Positions 1-5,988 of a DNA stretch of 7,442 nucleotides are shown here, in pieces. Both the position numbers and the translations under genes were made by a program. The stretch's first letter is position 1, and each line of letters begins with the position of its first letter. A model generated the notes under the pieces. The model did not search any database. It saw nothing but the letters and a program-made list of their open reading frames with translations, and was not told where the DNA came from. Origin of the DNA: Firmicutes bacterium UBA3920 (lineage in GTDB: Bacteria > Bacillota > Clostridia > Caldicoprobacterales > Xylanivirgaceae); NCBI GenBank assembly GCA_002386065.1, contig DGES01000004.1, positions 1,748 through 9,189 on the forward strand, read 5' to 3'.

Positions 1-1308
1 ATCTACTACCGCCGTCCGACCTTCCATCCATACCCTTATCTTATCTATAGGTACATCATCAGGAATTACTTTTCGACTGTCAATGTCATCCATTGGACCT
101 TTTGCCAATTCTTCTATTATAGTTGTAGCAATGCGTAATTCCTTCTTCTTTATAGCTCTATATTGAGGTCTGAGAGTCTTAAGGTTTTTATCACTAAAGT
201 ATATCTTTATTCTTTTACCTAGTAATTCACTAAAATCGTCCTTTACTAATTTCTTTTTCAAAGACATATTACCTATCGGTCTATCTACATATTCTCCCTT
301 ATCATCTTCATAAAAAATCTTTATCCAATCTACATTTGGAAGCCCTGTTAAGCTATATACAAGTGAACCCAAAGCAGTCAACTCTTGTGCAGATCCTTTT
401 CCCACACTTTGAAATTCGCTAGAAAAATATAATTCTAATCCGTCTTTTTGTTCTTCTCCTTCTATAAGCTTTATATCTAATAATCTTATCCCCTTAGGAA
501 ATACGGGGTATAACCCAATATTATTATTAGATGGACCTTTTAGAAGTTCCTCTACAATAGCCCTGGCATATTGATTGTTTATTACTGTCACTTTTCTAAC
601 CTCTGGTAATAGATATTCCCCTTGACAATCTGCAAAATACAGTTCACAATCCACTTCTCGTACTTCAGATTGCTGTTTAAACTTAGCATCTATAGCAGCT
701 ATCTCATCAAGATTGTTAGGATATTTAGACAAAAGCCCTAAGGCAATTCCATCCTTTTTCCCATCTGCTGTGAGTTCTGTTCCTTCTATATATATCCTTA
801 CATATTTAATACCTTCCAAATCAGTAAGAGTATTTACTAAACTAGCCCTTGCTAGTAAGAGATTCTCTGCATCTAAAAATTCAGTTGAGAAATCTACAGT
901 TATTATATTTTCACTTCTTTCTATCTTTTTAATTTTTGTTTCAGGTGGAATAACTCCCTCTAGTGATTGAGAGCTGGGGCCTTTAATAAGTTTATCTACA
1001 ATGGTAAATGCCTCTAATTCACTACCTGATACATCCACTTGCCGCTCTTCTGGAACTAATTCGTTTTTCTCCCTGTCATAAAAATACAAATTCACATTTA
1101 TTTTCTTTTTTTCATCTAATACTTTAGATTGACTGTCATTTATATCCTCTTTAGAATTTTTAGCTTTTATATTAATACTATTATTTTGAGTGCTTAAACT
1201 GTCGCTTGGCTGCTTTTCATAATCATTAGATACAATATATCTGCTATATGATAATGCTAATGTAATAACTACAATGGCTGTTGACAATATTATAAGCAGC
1301 TTTTTCAT
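1..1308 (-). CDS. Membrane-anchored protein with three tandem GerMN domains (3' end beyond the window)
   Basis: The frame stays open from the ATG at 1308 to base 1, giving 436 codons with no stop, so the C-terminus lies outside the window. A hydrophobic segment at residues 4-21 follows two lysines and has no lipobox cysteine, so it is a signal peptide or an uncleaved anchor. An acidic, polar linker (about 25-68) follows. Three GerMN-type repeats come next, at about 70-178, 218-345 and from 366 on; the third is cut by the window edge. Each carries the family signature, a helix ending in L-x-K-G-P: KLIKGPS (106-112), ELLKGPS (254-260) and ELAKGPM (400-406). GerMN domains are extracytoplasmic; Bacillus subtilis GerM is a two-domain lipoprotein that supports the SpoIIIA-SpoIIQ channel in sporulation. 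Here the gene follows another GerMN gene by 37 bp and is probably co-transcribed with it. Membership of the family is near certain; the role (sporulation or vegetative envelope) is open. Confidence 0.9.
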   Translation of the reverse strand, partial: MKKLLIILSTAIVVITLALSYSRYIVSNDYEKQPSDSLSTQNNSINIKAKNSKEDINDSQSKVLDEKKKINVNLYFYDREKNELVPEERQVDVSGSELEAFTIVDKLIKGPSSQSLEGVIPPETKIKKIERSENIITVDFSTEFLDAENLLLARASLVNTLTDLEGIKYVRIYIEGTELTADGKKDGIALGLLSKYPNNLDEIAAIDAKFKQQSEVREVDCELYFADCQGEYLLPEVRKVTVINNQYARAIVEELLKGPSNNNIGLYPVFPKGIRLLDIKLIEGEEQKDGLELYFSSEFQSVGKGSAQELTALGSLVYSLTGLPNVDWIKIFYEDDKGEYVDRPIGNMSLKKKLVKDDFSELLGKRIKIYFSDKNLKTLRPQYRAIKKKELRIATTIIEELAKGPMDDIDSRKVIPDDVPIDKIRVWMEGRTAVVD

Positions 1309-1316
1309 TGCACTCT

Positions 1317-1325
1317 ACCTCCCTT
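1317..1325 (-). promoter_or_regulatory. Ribosome binding site of the triple-GerMN gene
   Basis: On the minus strand AAGGGAGGT lies 8 bases before the ATG at 1308, an almost perfect anti-16S match at normal spacing. It fixes the start and implies efficient translation, in contrast to the weak starts of the two-component genes upstream. Confidence 0.8.
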
Positions 1326-1345
1326 ACTTATAAACTCTATATCCA

Positions 1346-2371
1346 TTATCCCTTTATTTTGCTAAAAAAGATATCTGGTAATACTACTTTCCATATCCCA
1401 TCTTCCCTTACAACAGTAAATACATACTTCTCCCTAAGTTCTTCCTTTCCATCATCGTGTTTTATAATATAATGCGCTGTCACATAGGCCGTATGACCAT
1501 CTGATTTTATTTCTTCTTCGTCTATTGGAGTTTCATCTGTCTCAAGTGAAATATCTACAGCTGTCATCAGTTTTTGAAACTCTTCTAATGAAGGGAGTTC
1601 TCTATCATTTGACATCTTGCTATATAAAAACTTATATACGATATCATAATTGGGTTCTCCCGTCATACCTTTTAACACATATTCAACTGCTCGACTGGGG
1701 CTTAGTATAAAATCTTTATCACGTTCTATAGCCATCATTGGAGTATCAATATCTATATTTCCTGCATCCTCAACTAAAAGCTGGGCACCTAGTTCTCTAT
1801 ACGTGAGTTGTCTATTGTCTACAAGCAGTTTAACCTGTAAACCCCCTTCAAGATCTGTAATTGAGTTTACTATTGAGTACACTGCTAGTCTTTTCATTTC
1901 TGCCAGTACATCTTTTTTATCTTCTTCGGGGACATTTTGTTTACCTGGAATTGTATTTAAATCTATATCTTCTATAAATTCACTACTGAGATTGACAAAT
2001 ACAGTATTGCCTTTTCTTGTAACATCTATAACACTAACTTCAGGTGGCATCACCATAACCTTACCAAAAGTTTGTGGTCCCTTTAATAATTCCTCAACTA
2101 CAAGTTGTTCTAATGATTGTTTATCTTTAGACACAGTTCGCTGTTCAGGAACTAAAAAATCTGCTATCTCATGTTTATAGTAGAGAGTTATTGTAACCTC
2201 TGTAGGTTGGGGATCCGCATCTATATAAATTTTATCTTCCTTCTCTACAAGTTTTTCCTGAAAATCTTCTTCGTCTGTTTGAATATCTTCATTAGACACT
2301 AAATTACATCCAGCCAAAATTATAACTATTGTCAAAATTATAAATACATTCATAATTAATGTTTTTTTCAT
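1346..2371 (-). CDS. GerMN-domain lipoprotein
   Basis: A 341-residue exported lipoprotein. Residues 2-21 form a lysine-led hydrophobic signal ending in the lipobox L-A-G-C, with the lipidated cysteine at 22, so the mature protein should sit on the outer face of the membrane. An acidic linker (about 25-55) precedes one GerMN domain (about 58-190) with the signature ELLKGPQ and a typical ITDLEGG turn. A C-terminal part (about 222-341) ends in alternating beta strands and a DGIWKVV motif that suggests an NTF2-like fold; this is inference from pattern only. The ATG at 2371 is chosen because AGGTG lies 10 bases upstream; an in-frame GTG at 2383 would overlap that site. The gene lies downstream of a WalRK-like kinase in the same direction, an order like mtrA-mtrB-lpqB of Actinobacteria, so it may act as an accessory protein to the kinase. 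A GerM-like sporulation role is the main alternative. Confidence 0.92.
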   Translation of the reverse strand: MKKTLIMNVFIILTIVIILAGCNLVSNEDIQTDEEDFQEKLVEKEDKIYIDADPQPTEVTITLYYKHEIADFLVPEQRTVSKDKQSLEQLVVEELLKGPQTFGKVMVMPPEVSVIDVTRKGNTVFVNLSSEFIEDIDLNTIPGKQNVPEEDKKDVLAEMKRLAVYSIVNSITDLEGGLQVKLLVDNRQLTYRELGAQLLVEDAGNIDIDTPMMAIERDKDFILSPSRAVEYVLKGMTGEPNYDIVYKFLYSKMSNDRELPSLEEFQKLMTAVDISLETDETPIDEEEIKSDGHTAYVTAHYIIKHDDGKEELREKYVFTVVREDGIWKVVLPDIFFSKIKG

Positions 2372-2381
2372 ATTATAATTC

Positions 2382-2386
2382 ACCTA
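2382..2386 (-). promoter_or_regulatory. Ribosome binding site that decides the GerMN lipoprotein start
   Basis: AGGTG on the minus strand ends 10 bases before the ATG at 2371. The in-frame GTG at 2383-2381 overlaps this motif and has no other good site upstream, so the shorter protein is preferred. Confidence 0.6.
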
Positions 2387-2461
2387 ATCTCATTGTTAAA
2401 TTTTATAATATCTTCATATTACGATAATATAAAATTAACTTCAGTTATCCTGTGATTATCT

Positions 2462-2514
2462 AATCTATATGTCAATACCTTTAATAGTAAATTTTAATAA
2501 TTTCCATATAGATT
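2462..2514. repeat. 10-bp inverted repeat that competes with the 15-bp hairpin
   Basis: AATCTATATG at 2462-2471 is the exact reverse complement of CATATAGATT at 2505-2514. The second arm also forms most of one arm of the 15-bp inverted repeat at 2506-2547, so the two hairpins cannot form together. Such an arrangement is found in attenuators but can also arise from repeated ATCTATAT motifs in AT-rich DNA. Confidence 0.5.
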
Positions 2515-2547
2515 CACTGATCTATATATTGCTCAGTAAATCTATAT
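2506..2547 (-). repeat. 15-bp inverted repeat with 12-base loop
   Basis: Arms 2506-2520 and 2533-2547 pair at 14 of 15 positions. The exception (C2515 against A2538) is a C-A mismatch in plus-strand RNA but a G-U pair in minus-strand RNA, the direction of the neighbouring genes. No U-run follows, so it is not a standard intrinsic terminator. It overlaps the candidate -10 box at 2546-2551. Confidence 0.6.
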
Positions 2548-2573
2548 TATATATATAACTGAAGTAAATACAA
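2546..2573 (-). promoter_or_regulatory. Candidate sigma-A promoter for the GerMN genes
   Basis: On the minus strand TTGTAT (2573-2568) and a perfect TATAAT (2551-2546) are separated by 16 bases. Transcription would begin near 2539, leaving a leader of about 165 bases before the GerMN lipoprotein. The spacer contains one arm of an 11-bp inverted repeat (2555-2565), and the -10 box overlaps an arm of the 15-bp inverted repeat, as expected for an operator. In DNA this AT-rich a chance match is possible. Confidence 0.4.
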
Positions 2574-2676
2574 AACTTATCTTTATTATCTGCAATTGAT
2601 AAGTATAACCTACAAATTTTACAAATCTTTTAAATAAGCATAACATTTTCAATAAAAAACAGCTTTTATTTATATA

Positions 2677-4146
2677 TTATGCCTTTAATGGCAATTCTAT
2701 ATAAAAAGTGGTACCTTTTCCTTCTTTACTTGTCACATGAATATTCCCATCATGTAATAATACAATTTTATGGGCAATGGAAAGCCCTAAACCTGTACCC
2801 CCTGTAGATCTGGATCTTGCCTTATCCACTCTAAAAAATCTATCAAATATCTTTTGTATATCTTCTTTAGGTATACCTATACCTGTATCAGTAACTTTGA
2901 TTATGGCACTATCCAAGCCCTTATATACTTCTATCCAAACCTTACCACCATCTGGGGTATATTTAATTGCATTATCTACAATATTTATTATTACCTGTTG
3001 CAGTTTCATCTCATCACCGTCAACAACAAGCTCTTCATCACTAAATGTAGTTGTAAGCTCTATATCGCGTTTCTCTGCTAAAATCTGCACCCCCTTTATA
3101 CTCTTTAGTATTAAATCTTTAACCACCACTTCATCTTTTTGAATATATATATCACCATCATCCATGTGTACAAGACTAAGTAAATCTGTAATTATGGCAT
3201 TTAATCTATCTATTTCATTATCTATATCCGTTAAAAACTCATTGTATATAGCTGGATCATCTATGTCCATATGAAGAAGAGACTCGGTTAAAATCTTCAT
3301 AGAACTGAGAGGTGTTTTGAGTTCATGGGATGCATTTGAGACAAATTCATTTCGGGCCTTATCTAAATTTTCTAGTTTTTCACTCATTATATTAAAGGCC
3401 TGACCTAACTGTCTAAGTTCTTTACTACCTGTTATATTAACCCGCTGATCTAAATGACCCTGACTCATCTTCTGTATACCCTGTGTCAATTCATTGAGTG
3501 GTTTAGTTATAAAACTGGATATTATAAAACTTATAATAATAATAGATATACTTATGATTGCTGAATATAGATTTAACATATTACGTGTACGTGATAATAA
3601 CTTTTCAGTACTCGATAGGGAAGTCGATATAATTACAGCACCTATTATTCCCTCTTCATCGTGGGTTATAGGTGCATATGCATACATTACCCTCTTAAAC
3701 GAATTAGAATCACCAGGAATATATATATCCTTGGCATCTATCTGATGTCCCTCTAGTACTTCTTTAATCTCTGGTATATCTTCTATCAAATTCCTTTTTA
3801 ATAACCCTTCCGGTCCTATTACATTATAGGAATCATAATCTACTACACCTTTATTGTTTAAGATAAGTATCCTAGTAAATTCCCCTTCTTTTTGTGCTAT
3901 ATCATCAGCTATCTCTTGAATTTCAAATATGATATCTGGATCTCCTTCACTATACATATTAGAAATTTGTTGGGCAACTTCAATTGCATATTTCTGCATT
4001 GCTAGTTTTTTGCTTTTTATCATGTCTTTTTCGAAAATTTCCATTATCGATATATTTATTATTAAAAATCCTAGCCCAATCACTACTAAATATGCTAACG
4101 CAATTTTCCAACGTAATGTGGAGAAGATTCTCCTATTTGTCTGCAA
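2677..4146 (-). CDS. Two-component sensor histidine kinase, WalK/PhoR-like, with HAMP domain
   Basis: A 489-residue inner-membrane kinase that should phosphorylate the overlapping regulator. In order: transmembrane helix 1 (about 15-35); an extracytoplasmic sensor of about 150 residues with a Cache/PAS-like strand pattern (RILILNNKG at 92-100); transmembrane helix 2 (about 191-213); HAMP (214-265); HisKA with phospho-acceptor His274 in SHELKTP; and a HATPase with N-box residues N388 and N392, G1 box DTGIGIP (420-426), F-box near F434-F438 and G2 box GGTGLGL (449-455). All catalytic motifs are intact. Unlike Bacillus WalK there is no cytoplasmic PAS domain between HAMP and HisKA. The start is a TTG at 4146, overlapping the regulator gene by 14 bases; GGGG lies 7 bases and GGAG 13 bases upstream. 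The next Met (35) lies at the end of helix 1, so the TTG is preferred. Translational coupling to the regulator is likely. The stimulus is not evident. Confidence 0.95.
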   Translation of the reverse strand: MQTNRRIFSTLRWKIALAYLVVIGLGFLIINISIMEIFEKDMIKSKKLAMQKYAIEVAQQISNMYSEGDPDIIFEIQEIADDIAQKEGEFTRILILNNKGVVDYDSYNVIGPEGLLKRNLIEDIPEIKEVLEGHQIDAKDIYIPGDSNSFKRVMYAYAPITHDEEGIIGAVIISTSLSSTEKLLSRTRNMLNLYSAIISISIIIISFIISSFITKPLNELTQGIQKMSQGHLDQRVNITGSKELRQLGQAFNIMSEKLENLDKARNEFVSNASHELKTPLSSMKILTESLLHMDIDDPAIYNEFLTDIDNEIDRLNAIITDLLSLVHMDDGDIYIQKDEVVVKDLILKSIKGVQILAEKRDIELTTTFSDEELVVDGDEMKLQQVIINIVDNAIKYTPDGGKVWIEVYKGLDSAIIKVTDTGIGIPKEDIQKIFDRFFRVDKARSRSTGGTGLGLSIAHKIVLLHDGNIHVTSKEGKGTTFYIELPLKA

Positions 4147-4822
4147 AGTAGTACCCCACTCCCCATTTTGTAAATATGAATTCGGGTTGGCTAGGATTTG
4201 CTTCGATTTTTTCCCTCAATCTCCTTATATGAACATCGACAGTTCTAAGATCTCCTAGATAATCATATTTCCATACATTTTCAAGTAAATTCTCTCTGCT
4301 GAATACCTTTCCTGGATTGGTAACAAATAGTTTGAGTAAATCAAATTCTTTAGCCGTTAAGTTGACCTCCTCACCATCTATTGATACACTTCGGTTTTCT
4401 AAATTTACAATCATATTCCTAACCTTTATCTCTTTTTTATTCTCTTTTTTAGCAATATTAGATGCCCTTCTAAATATGGCCTTGACACGTGCCTTAAGTT
4501 CTAATATATTAAAAGGCTTAGTAAGATAATCATCTGCTCCATATTCAAGTCCTAAGATCTTGTCCATATCTTCTCCTTTTGCAGTCAGCATTATAACCGG
4601 AATATCAGACTTTTCTCTTATTTTTTGCAATACAGTAAGTCCATCCATTTTAGGAAGCATAACATCTAATATAACTAAATCATATTTGTTGTTAGTAAAC
4701 TTTTCTATTGCTTCTTCACCATCATAAGCTGCATCTATAATATAGCCATCTTGACCTAGGCTAAATTTAAGTCCTTTCACGATTGCTGGTTCATCATCTA
4801 CTACAAGGATTCTTTTTTGCAC
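4133..4822 (-). CDS. OmpR-family response regulator, WalR-like
   Basis: A 229-residue cytoplasmic transcription factor controlled by phosphorylation. The receiver domain (1-120) has the acidic pair D9-D10, phospho-acceptor D53 in LDVMLP, switch T80, Y99 and K102 in LTKPF. The winged-helix DNA-binding domain (about 130-229) has NLTAKEFDLL and the recognition-helix segment RTVDVHIRRLREKIE, close to that of WalR and the related MtrA of Actinobacteria, ending in the usual GVGYYF. The closest assignment is the WalR/PhoP group; target genes cannot be read from the window. The GTG at 4822 is chosen because the protein then begins MQKRILVVDDE, as is typical, with AGGTGG 5 bases upstream. An in-frame GTG at 4837, preceded by AAGGAA at 7 bases, would add five residues and cannot be excluded. 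The gene overlaps the kinase gene by 14 bases and has its own promoter upstream. Confidence 0.95.
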   Translation of the reverse strand: MQKRILVVDDEPAIVKGLKFSLGQDGYIIDAAYDGEEAIEKFTNNKYDLVILDVMLPKMDGLTVLQKIREKSDIPVIMLTAKGEDMDKILGLEYGADDYLTKPFNILELKARVKAIFRRASNIAKKENKKEIKVRNMIVNLENRSVSIDGEEVNLTAKEFDLLKLFVTNPGKVFSRENLLENVWKYDYLGDLRTVDVHIRRLREKIEANPSQPEFIFTKWGVGYYFADK

Positions 4823-4867
4823 ATTTACCACCTGCACCTTTCAATTCCTTAATCTTTTGCCTATTAT

Positions 4868-4896
4868 ATTGTAGCATATGTACCGCTGATTATCAA
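4868..4896 (-). promoter_or_regulatory. Sigma-A promoter of the two-component operon
   Basis: On the minus strand TTGATA (4896-4891) and TACAAT (4873-4868) are separated by exactly 17 bases, and a TG one base before the -10 box makes it an extended -10. Both hexamers differ from consensus at one position. The predicted start near 4861 gives a leader of 25-40 bases before the regulator. It lies wholly between comEA and the regulator gene, so the two-component operon can be expressed independently of comEA. Confidence 0.65.
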
Positions 4897-4917
4897 TTTG
4901 CCATTTCCATTAAATTG

Positions 4918-5556
4918 CTATTTTACCGTTATAGAATCTCGTATTTTTTCAAATGTCTTCTCACCGATACCTGATACCTTTTTTAAGTCTTCTATCTGTT
5001 TAAATGGGCCATTCTCTTCACGATAGTCAATAATAGCCTTAGATTTAGCTGGACCTATACCATATAATGTTTCTAGCTCTTGTTGGGTTGCCTTATTTAT
5101 ATTTATCTTGTCTGTATCTTGTGGAACTTCACCTGCACTATCGATAATATCAATTTCTTCACCTATTTTGGGTATCAAATACATACCTTCATCTTGGACT
5201 TTAAGTGCCAGATTTATCCTATTATTATCGGCATCTTCTAACATTCCTCCCGCTAATTCTATAACATCAATGAGCCTACTTCCTTCTTCTACTTCTATTA
5301 CACCTGGATATTTTATGGCTCCTGTTATATATACCTTTATTTTTGCTAAATTCTCTTTTCCATTAGATACCTCATCTTCTTCAAAGATCTTTTCAAATTT
5401 TTCTACCTCTCCTTCATCTTTAATAAATTTAACAGATGATTCTTGCCTATTACCTAATAATCCCCCATTATTAATAACTAAGATACCTGTAAGTACTACT
5501 ATAATAGATATTAATATTACGAACACACTGGTTTGTTGTCTATCTAAATTCAACAC
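4918..5556 (-). CDS. comEA: ComEA-type DNA-binding protein (SLBB plus helix-hairpin-helix)
   Basis: A 212-residue membrane-anchored protein. An N-terminal transmembrane helix (about 9-28) is followed by an acidic linker, an SLBB domain (about 73-134, beginning KVYITGAIKYPG) and a C-terminal tandem helix-hairpin-helix domain (about 149-212) introduced by ININKAT, with hairpins LYGIGPAKSKAI and VSGIGEKTFEKI. This is the full ComEA layout: in transformable bacteria it binds incoming double-stranded DNA outside the membrane and passes it to the ComEC channel. The GTG at 5556 is chosen because GGGAG lies 9 bases upstream; a TTG at 5565 also opens the frame but would directly abut that site. No comEC or comEB follows; the next gene is a two-component regulator with its own promoter. 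Many Clostridia carry comEA without known natural competence, so its use here is uncertain. Confidence 0.93.
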   Translation of the reverse strand: MLNLDRQQTSVFVILISIIVVLTGILVINNGGLLGNRQESSVKFIKDEGEVEKFEKIFEEDEVSNGKENLAKIKVYITGAIKYPGVIEVEEGSRLIDVIELAGGMLEDADNNRINLALKVQDEGMYLIPKIGEEIDIIDSAGEVPQDTDKININKATQQELETLYGIGPAKSKAIIDYREENGPFKQIEDLKKVSGIGEKTFEKIRDSITVK

Positions 5557-5565
5557 ACCAAACAA

Positions 5566-5570
5566 CTCCC
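5566..5570 (-). promoter_or_regulatory. Ribosome binding site that decides the comEA start
   Basis: GGGAG on the minus strand directly abuts a TTG (5565) but lies 9 bases before an in-frame GTG (5556). The latter is the normal spacing, so the GTG is the likelier start. Confidence 0.55.
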
Positions 5571-5912
5571 TACTATATTTTCTATATAGCTAATTGTTTA
5601 AACCATCATAACTAAAAATATCAACCTATGAATAATAATACTGTCGTAGATAACTTACGGAATGTGTTCATTCTTATTATTTCCTATTCTACATAAGGCT
5701 TAAAAATTCCTCCATATTCAATATAAAATAGTAAAAATAGAATAATTTTAATTGCTACTTTATATCCCTTATATGAGCCTATAAGACGCAAACGATATAA
5801 AATACTTACCAGAATATCATCAAAAAATAGAATTTCTTTAATGTAAATTATGATAAAATATGACATAATATTTATGATATTGTTTTTCTTATATACAAAA
5901 TATATTATTTTC

Positions 5913-5926
5913 TGTTATACTATAAT
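5913..5926 (+). promoter_or_regulatory. Candidate extended -10 promoter of the carboxypeptidase gene
   Basis: TGTTATACT (5913-5921) is an extended -10 element, and a perfect TATAAT overlaps it at 5921-5926. No good -35 box is found 16-18 bases upstream of either, as is usual for extended -10 promoters. Transcription would start near 5928-5933, at the left arm of the hairpin at 5925-5960. No sporulation-type promoter was recognised. Confidence 0.45.
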
Positions 5927-5960
5927 ATATGAATAGGCTTCCACTTGCCTATCCATATAT
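5925..5960 (+). repeat. Hairpin or operator just upstream of the carboxypeptidase gene
   Basis: ATATATG (5925-5931) pairs with CATATAT (5954-5960) and ATAGGC (5933-5938) with GCCTAT (5947-5952): a 14-position stem with one mismatch (A5932 against C5953) and an 8-base loop. It begins at the -10 region and would lie at or near the 5' end of the transcript, ending 15 bases before the ribosome binding site. There is no U-run after it, so it is not a terminator. It could be an operator at the start site or a 5' stabilising stem. Confidence 0.6.
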
Positions 5961-5975
5961 CTAATCTGTTATAAG

Positions 5976-5981
5976 AAGGAG
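5976..5981 (+). promoter_or_regulatory. Ribosome binding site of the carboxypeptidase gene
   Basis: AAGGAG lies 7 bases before the ATG at 5989, an ideal sequence and spacing, confirming that start. Confidence 0.8.
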
Positions 5982-5988
5982 ACTGGCA

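Larger units (their letters stand above)
2438..2565. repeat. 11-bp inverted repeat flanking the regulatory region
   Basis: ACTTCAGTTAT at 2438-2448 is repeated exactly inverted as ATAACTGAAGT at 2555-2565. Going outward, three of the next four base pairs also match, giving 14 of 15 pairs between 2434-2448 and 2555-2569. One copy lies between the -35 and -10 boxes of the candidate GerMN promoter and the other about 90-100 bases downstream of the expected start. Paired operators for a looping regulator, the outer stem of an RNA, or terminal repeats of a small relic element would all fit. Confidence 0.6.
2384..2676. other. AT-rich intergenic region dense in inverted repeats
   Basis: No credible gene lies in these 293 bases between the kinase stop and the GerMN lipoprotein. 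The region holds a candidate minus-strand promoter (2546-2573), an 11-bp inverted repeat (2438-2448 with 2555-2565), a 15-bp arm pair (2506-2520 with 2533-2547), a competing 10-bp pair (2462-2471 with 2505-2514) and a 7-bp pair ACTTATC/GATAAGT (2575-2581 with 2598-2604). Near the kinase stop an all-AT 7-bp hairpin (2651-2657 with 2664-2670) could be a very weak terminator. This suggests that the GerMN genes have their own control, although read-through from the kinase cannot be excluded. Confidence 0.6.
5571..5988. other. Divergent intergenic region between comEA and the carboxypeptidase
   Basis: About 420 bases, very AT-rich, without a convincing gene. A 60-codon minus-strand frame (5684-5866) lacks a ribosome binding site and reads like chance AT-rich translation. 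On the comEA side a TTGATA (5624-5619, minus strand) could be a -35 box but no good -10 box follows at 16-18 bases, so the comEA promoter is not located. On the right are the carboxypeptidase promoter candidate, a hairpin and a strong ribosome binding site. A small palindrome GAATG-TGTT-CATTC lies at 5660-5673. Confidence 0.5.

Noticed and set aside
1650..2180. Plus-strand 176-codon frame opposite the GerMN lipoprotein gene
   Set aside because: Serine-rich antisense translation of a clear GerMN gene, with no domain of its own; a shadow frame.
2470..2475. Minus-strand TTGACA as a -35 box for the GerMN lipoprotein gene
   Set aside because: Perfect hexamer, but nothing resembling a -10 box lies 16-18 bases downstream; the best is GATAAC at 20 bases.
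2651..2670. Hairpin after the kinase gene as an intrinsic terminator
   Set aside because: A 7-bp stem made only of A-T pairs with no following U-run is too weak to call.
4870..4884. Two TGTA hexamers near the regulator promoter as a WalR autoregulatory box
   Set aside because: The TGT units are 9 bases apart instead of the 11 of the WalR consensus, so the match is not convincing.
5684..5866. Minus-strand 60-codon frame in the divergent intergenic region
   Set aside because: No ribosome binding site before its ATG, composition rich in I, Y, L and F as expected of random AT-rich DNA, and no recognisable motif.
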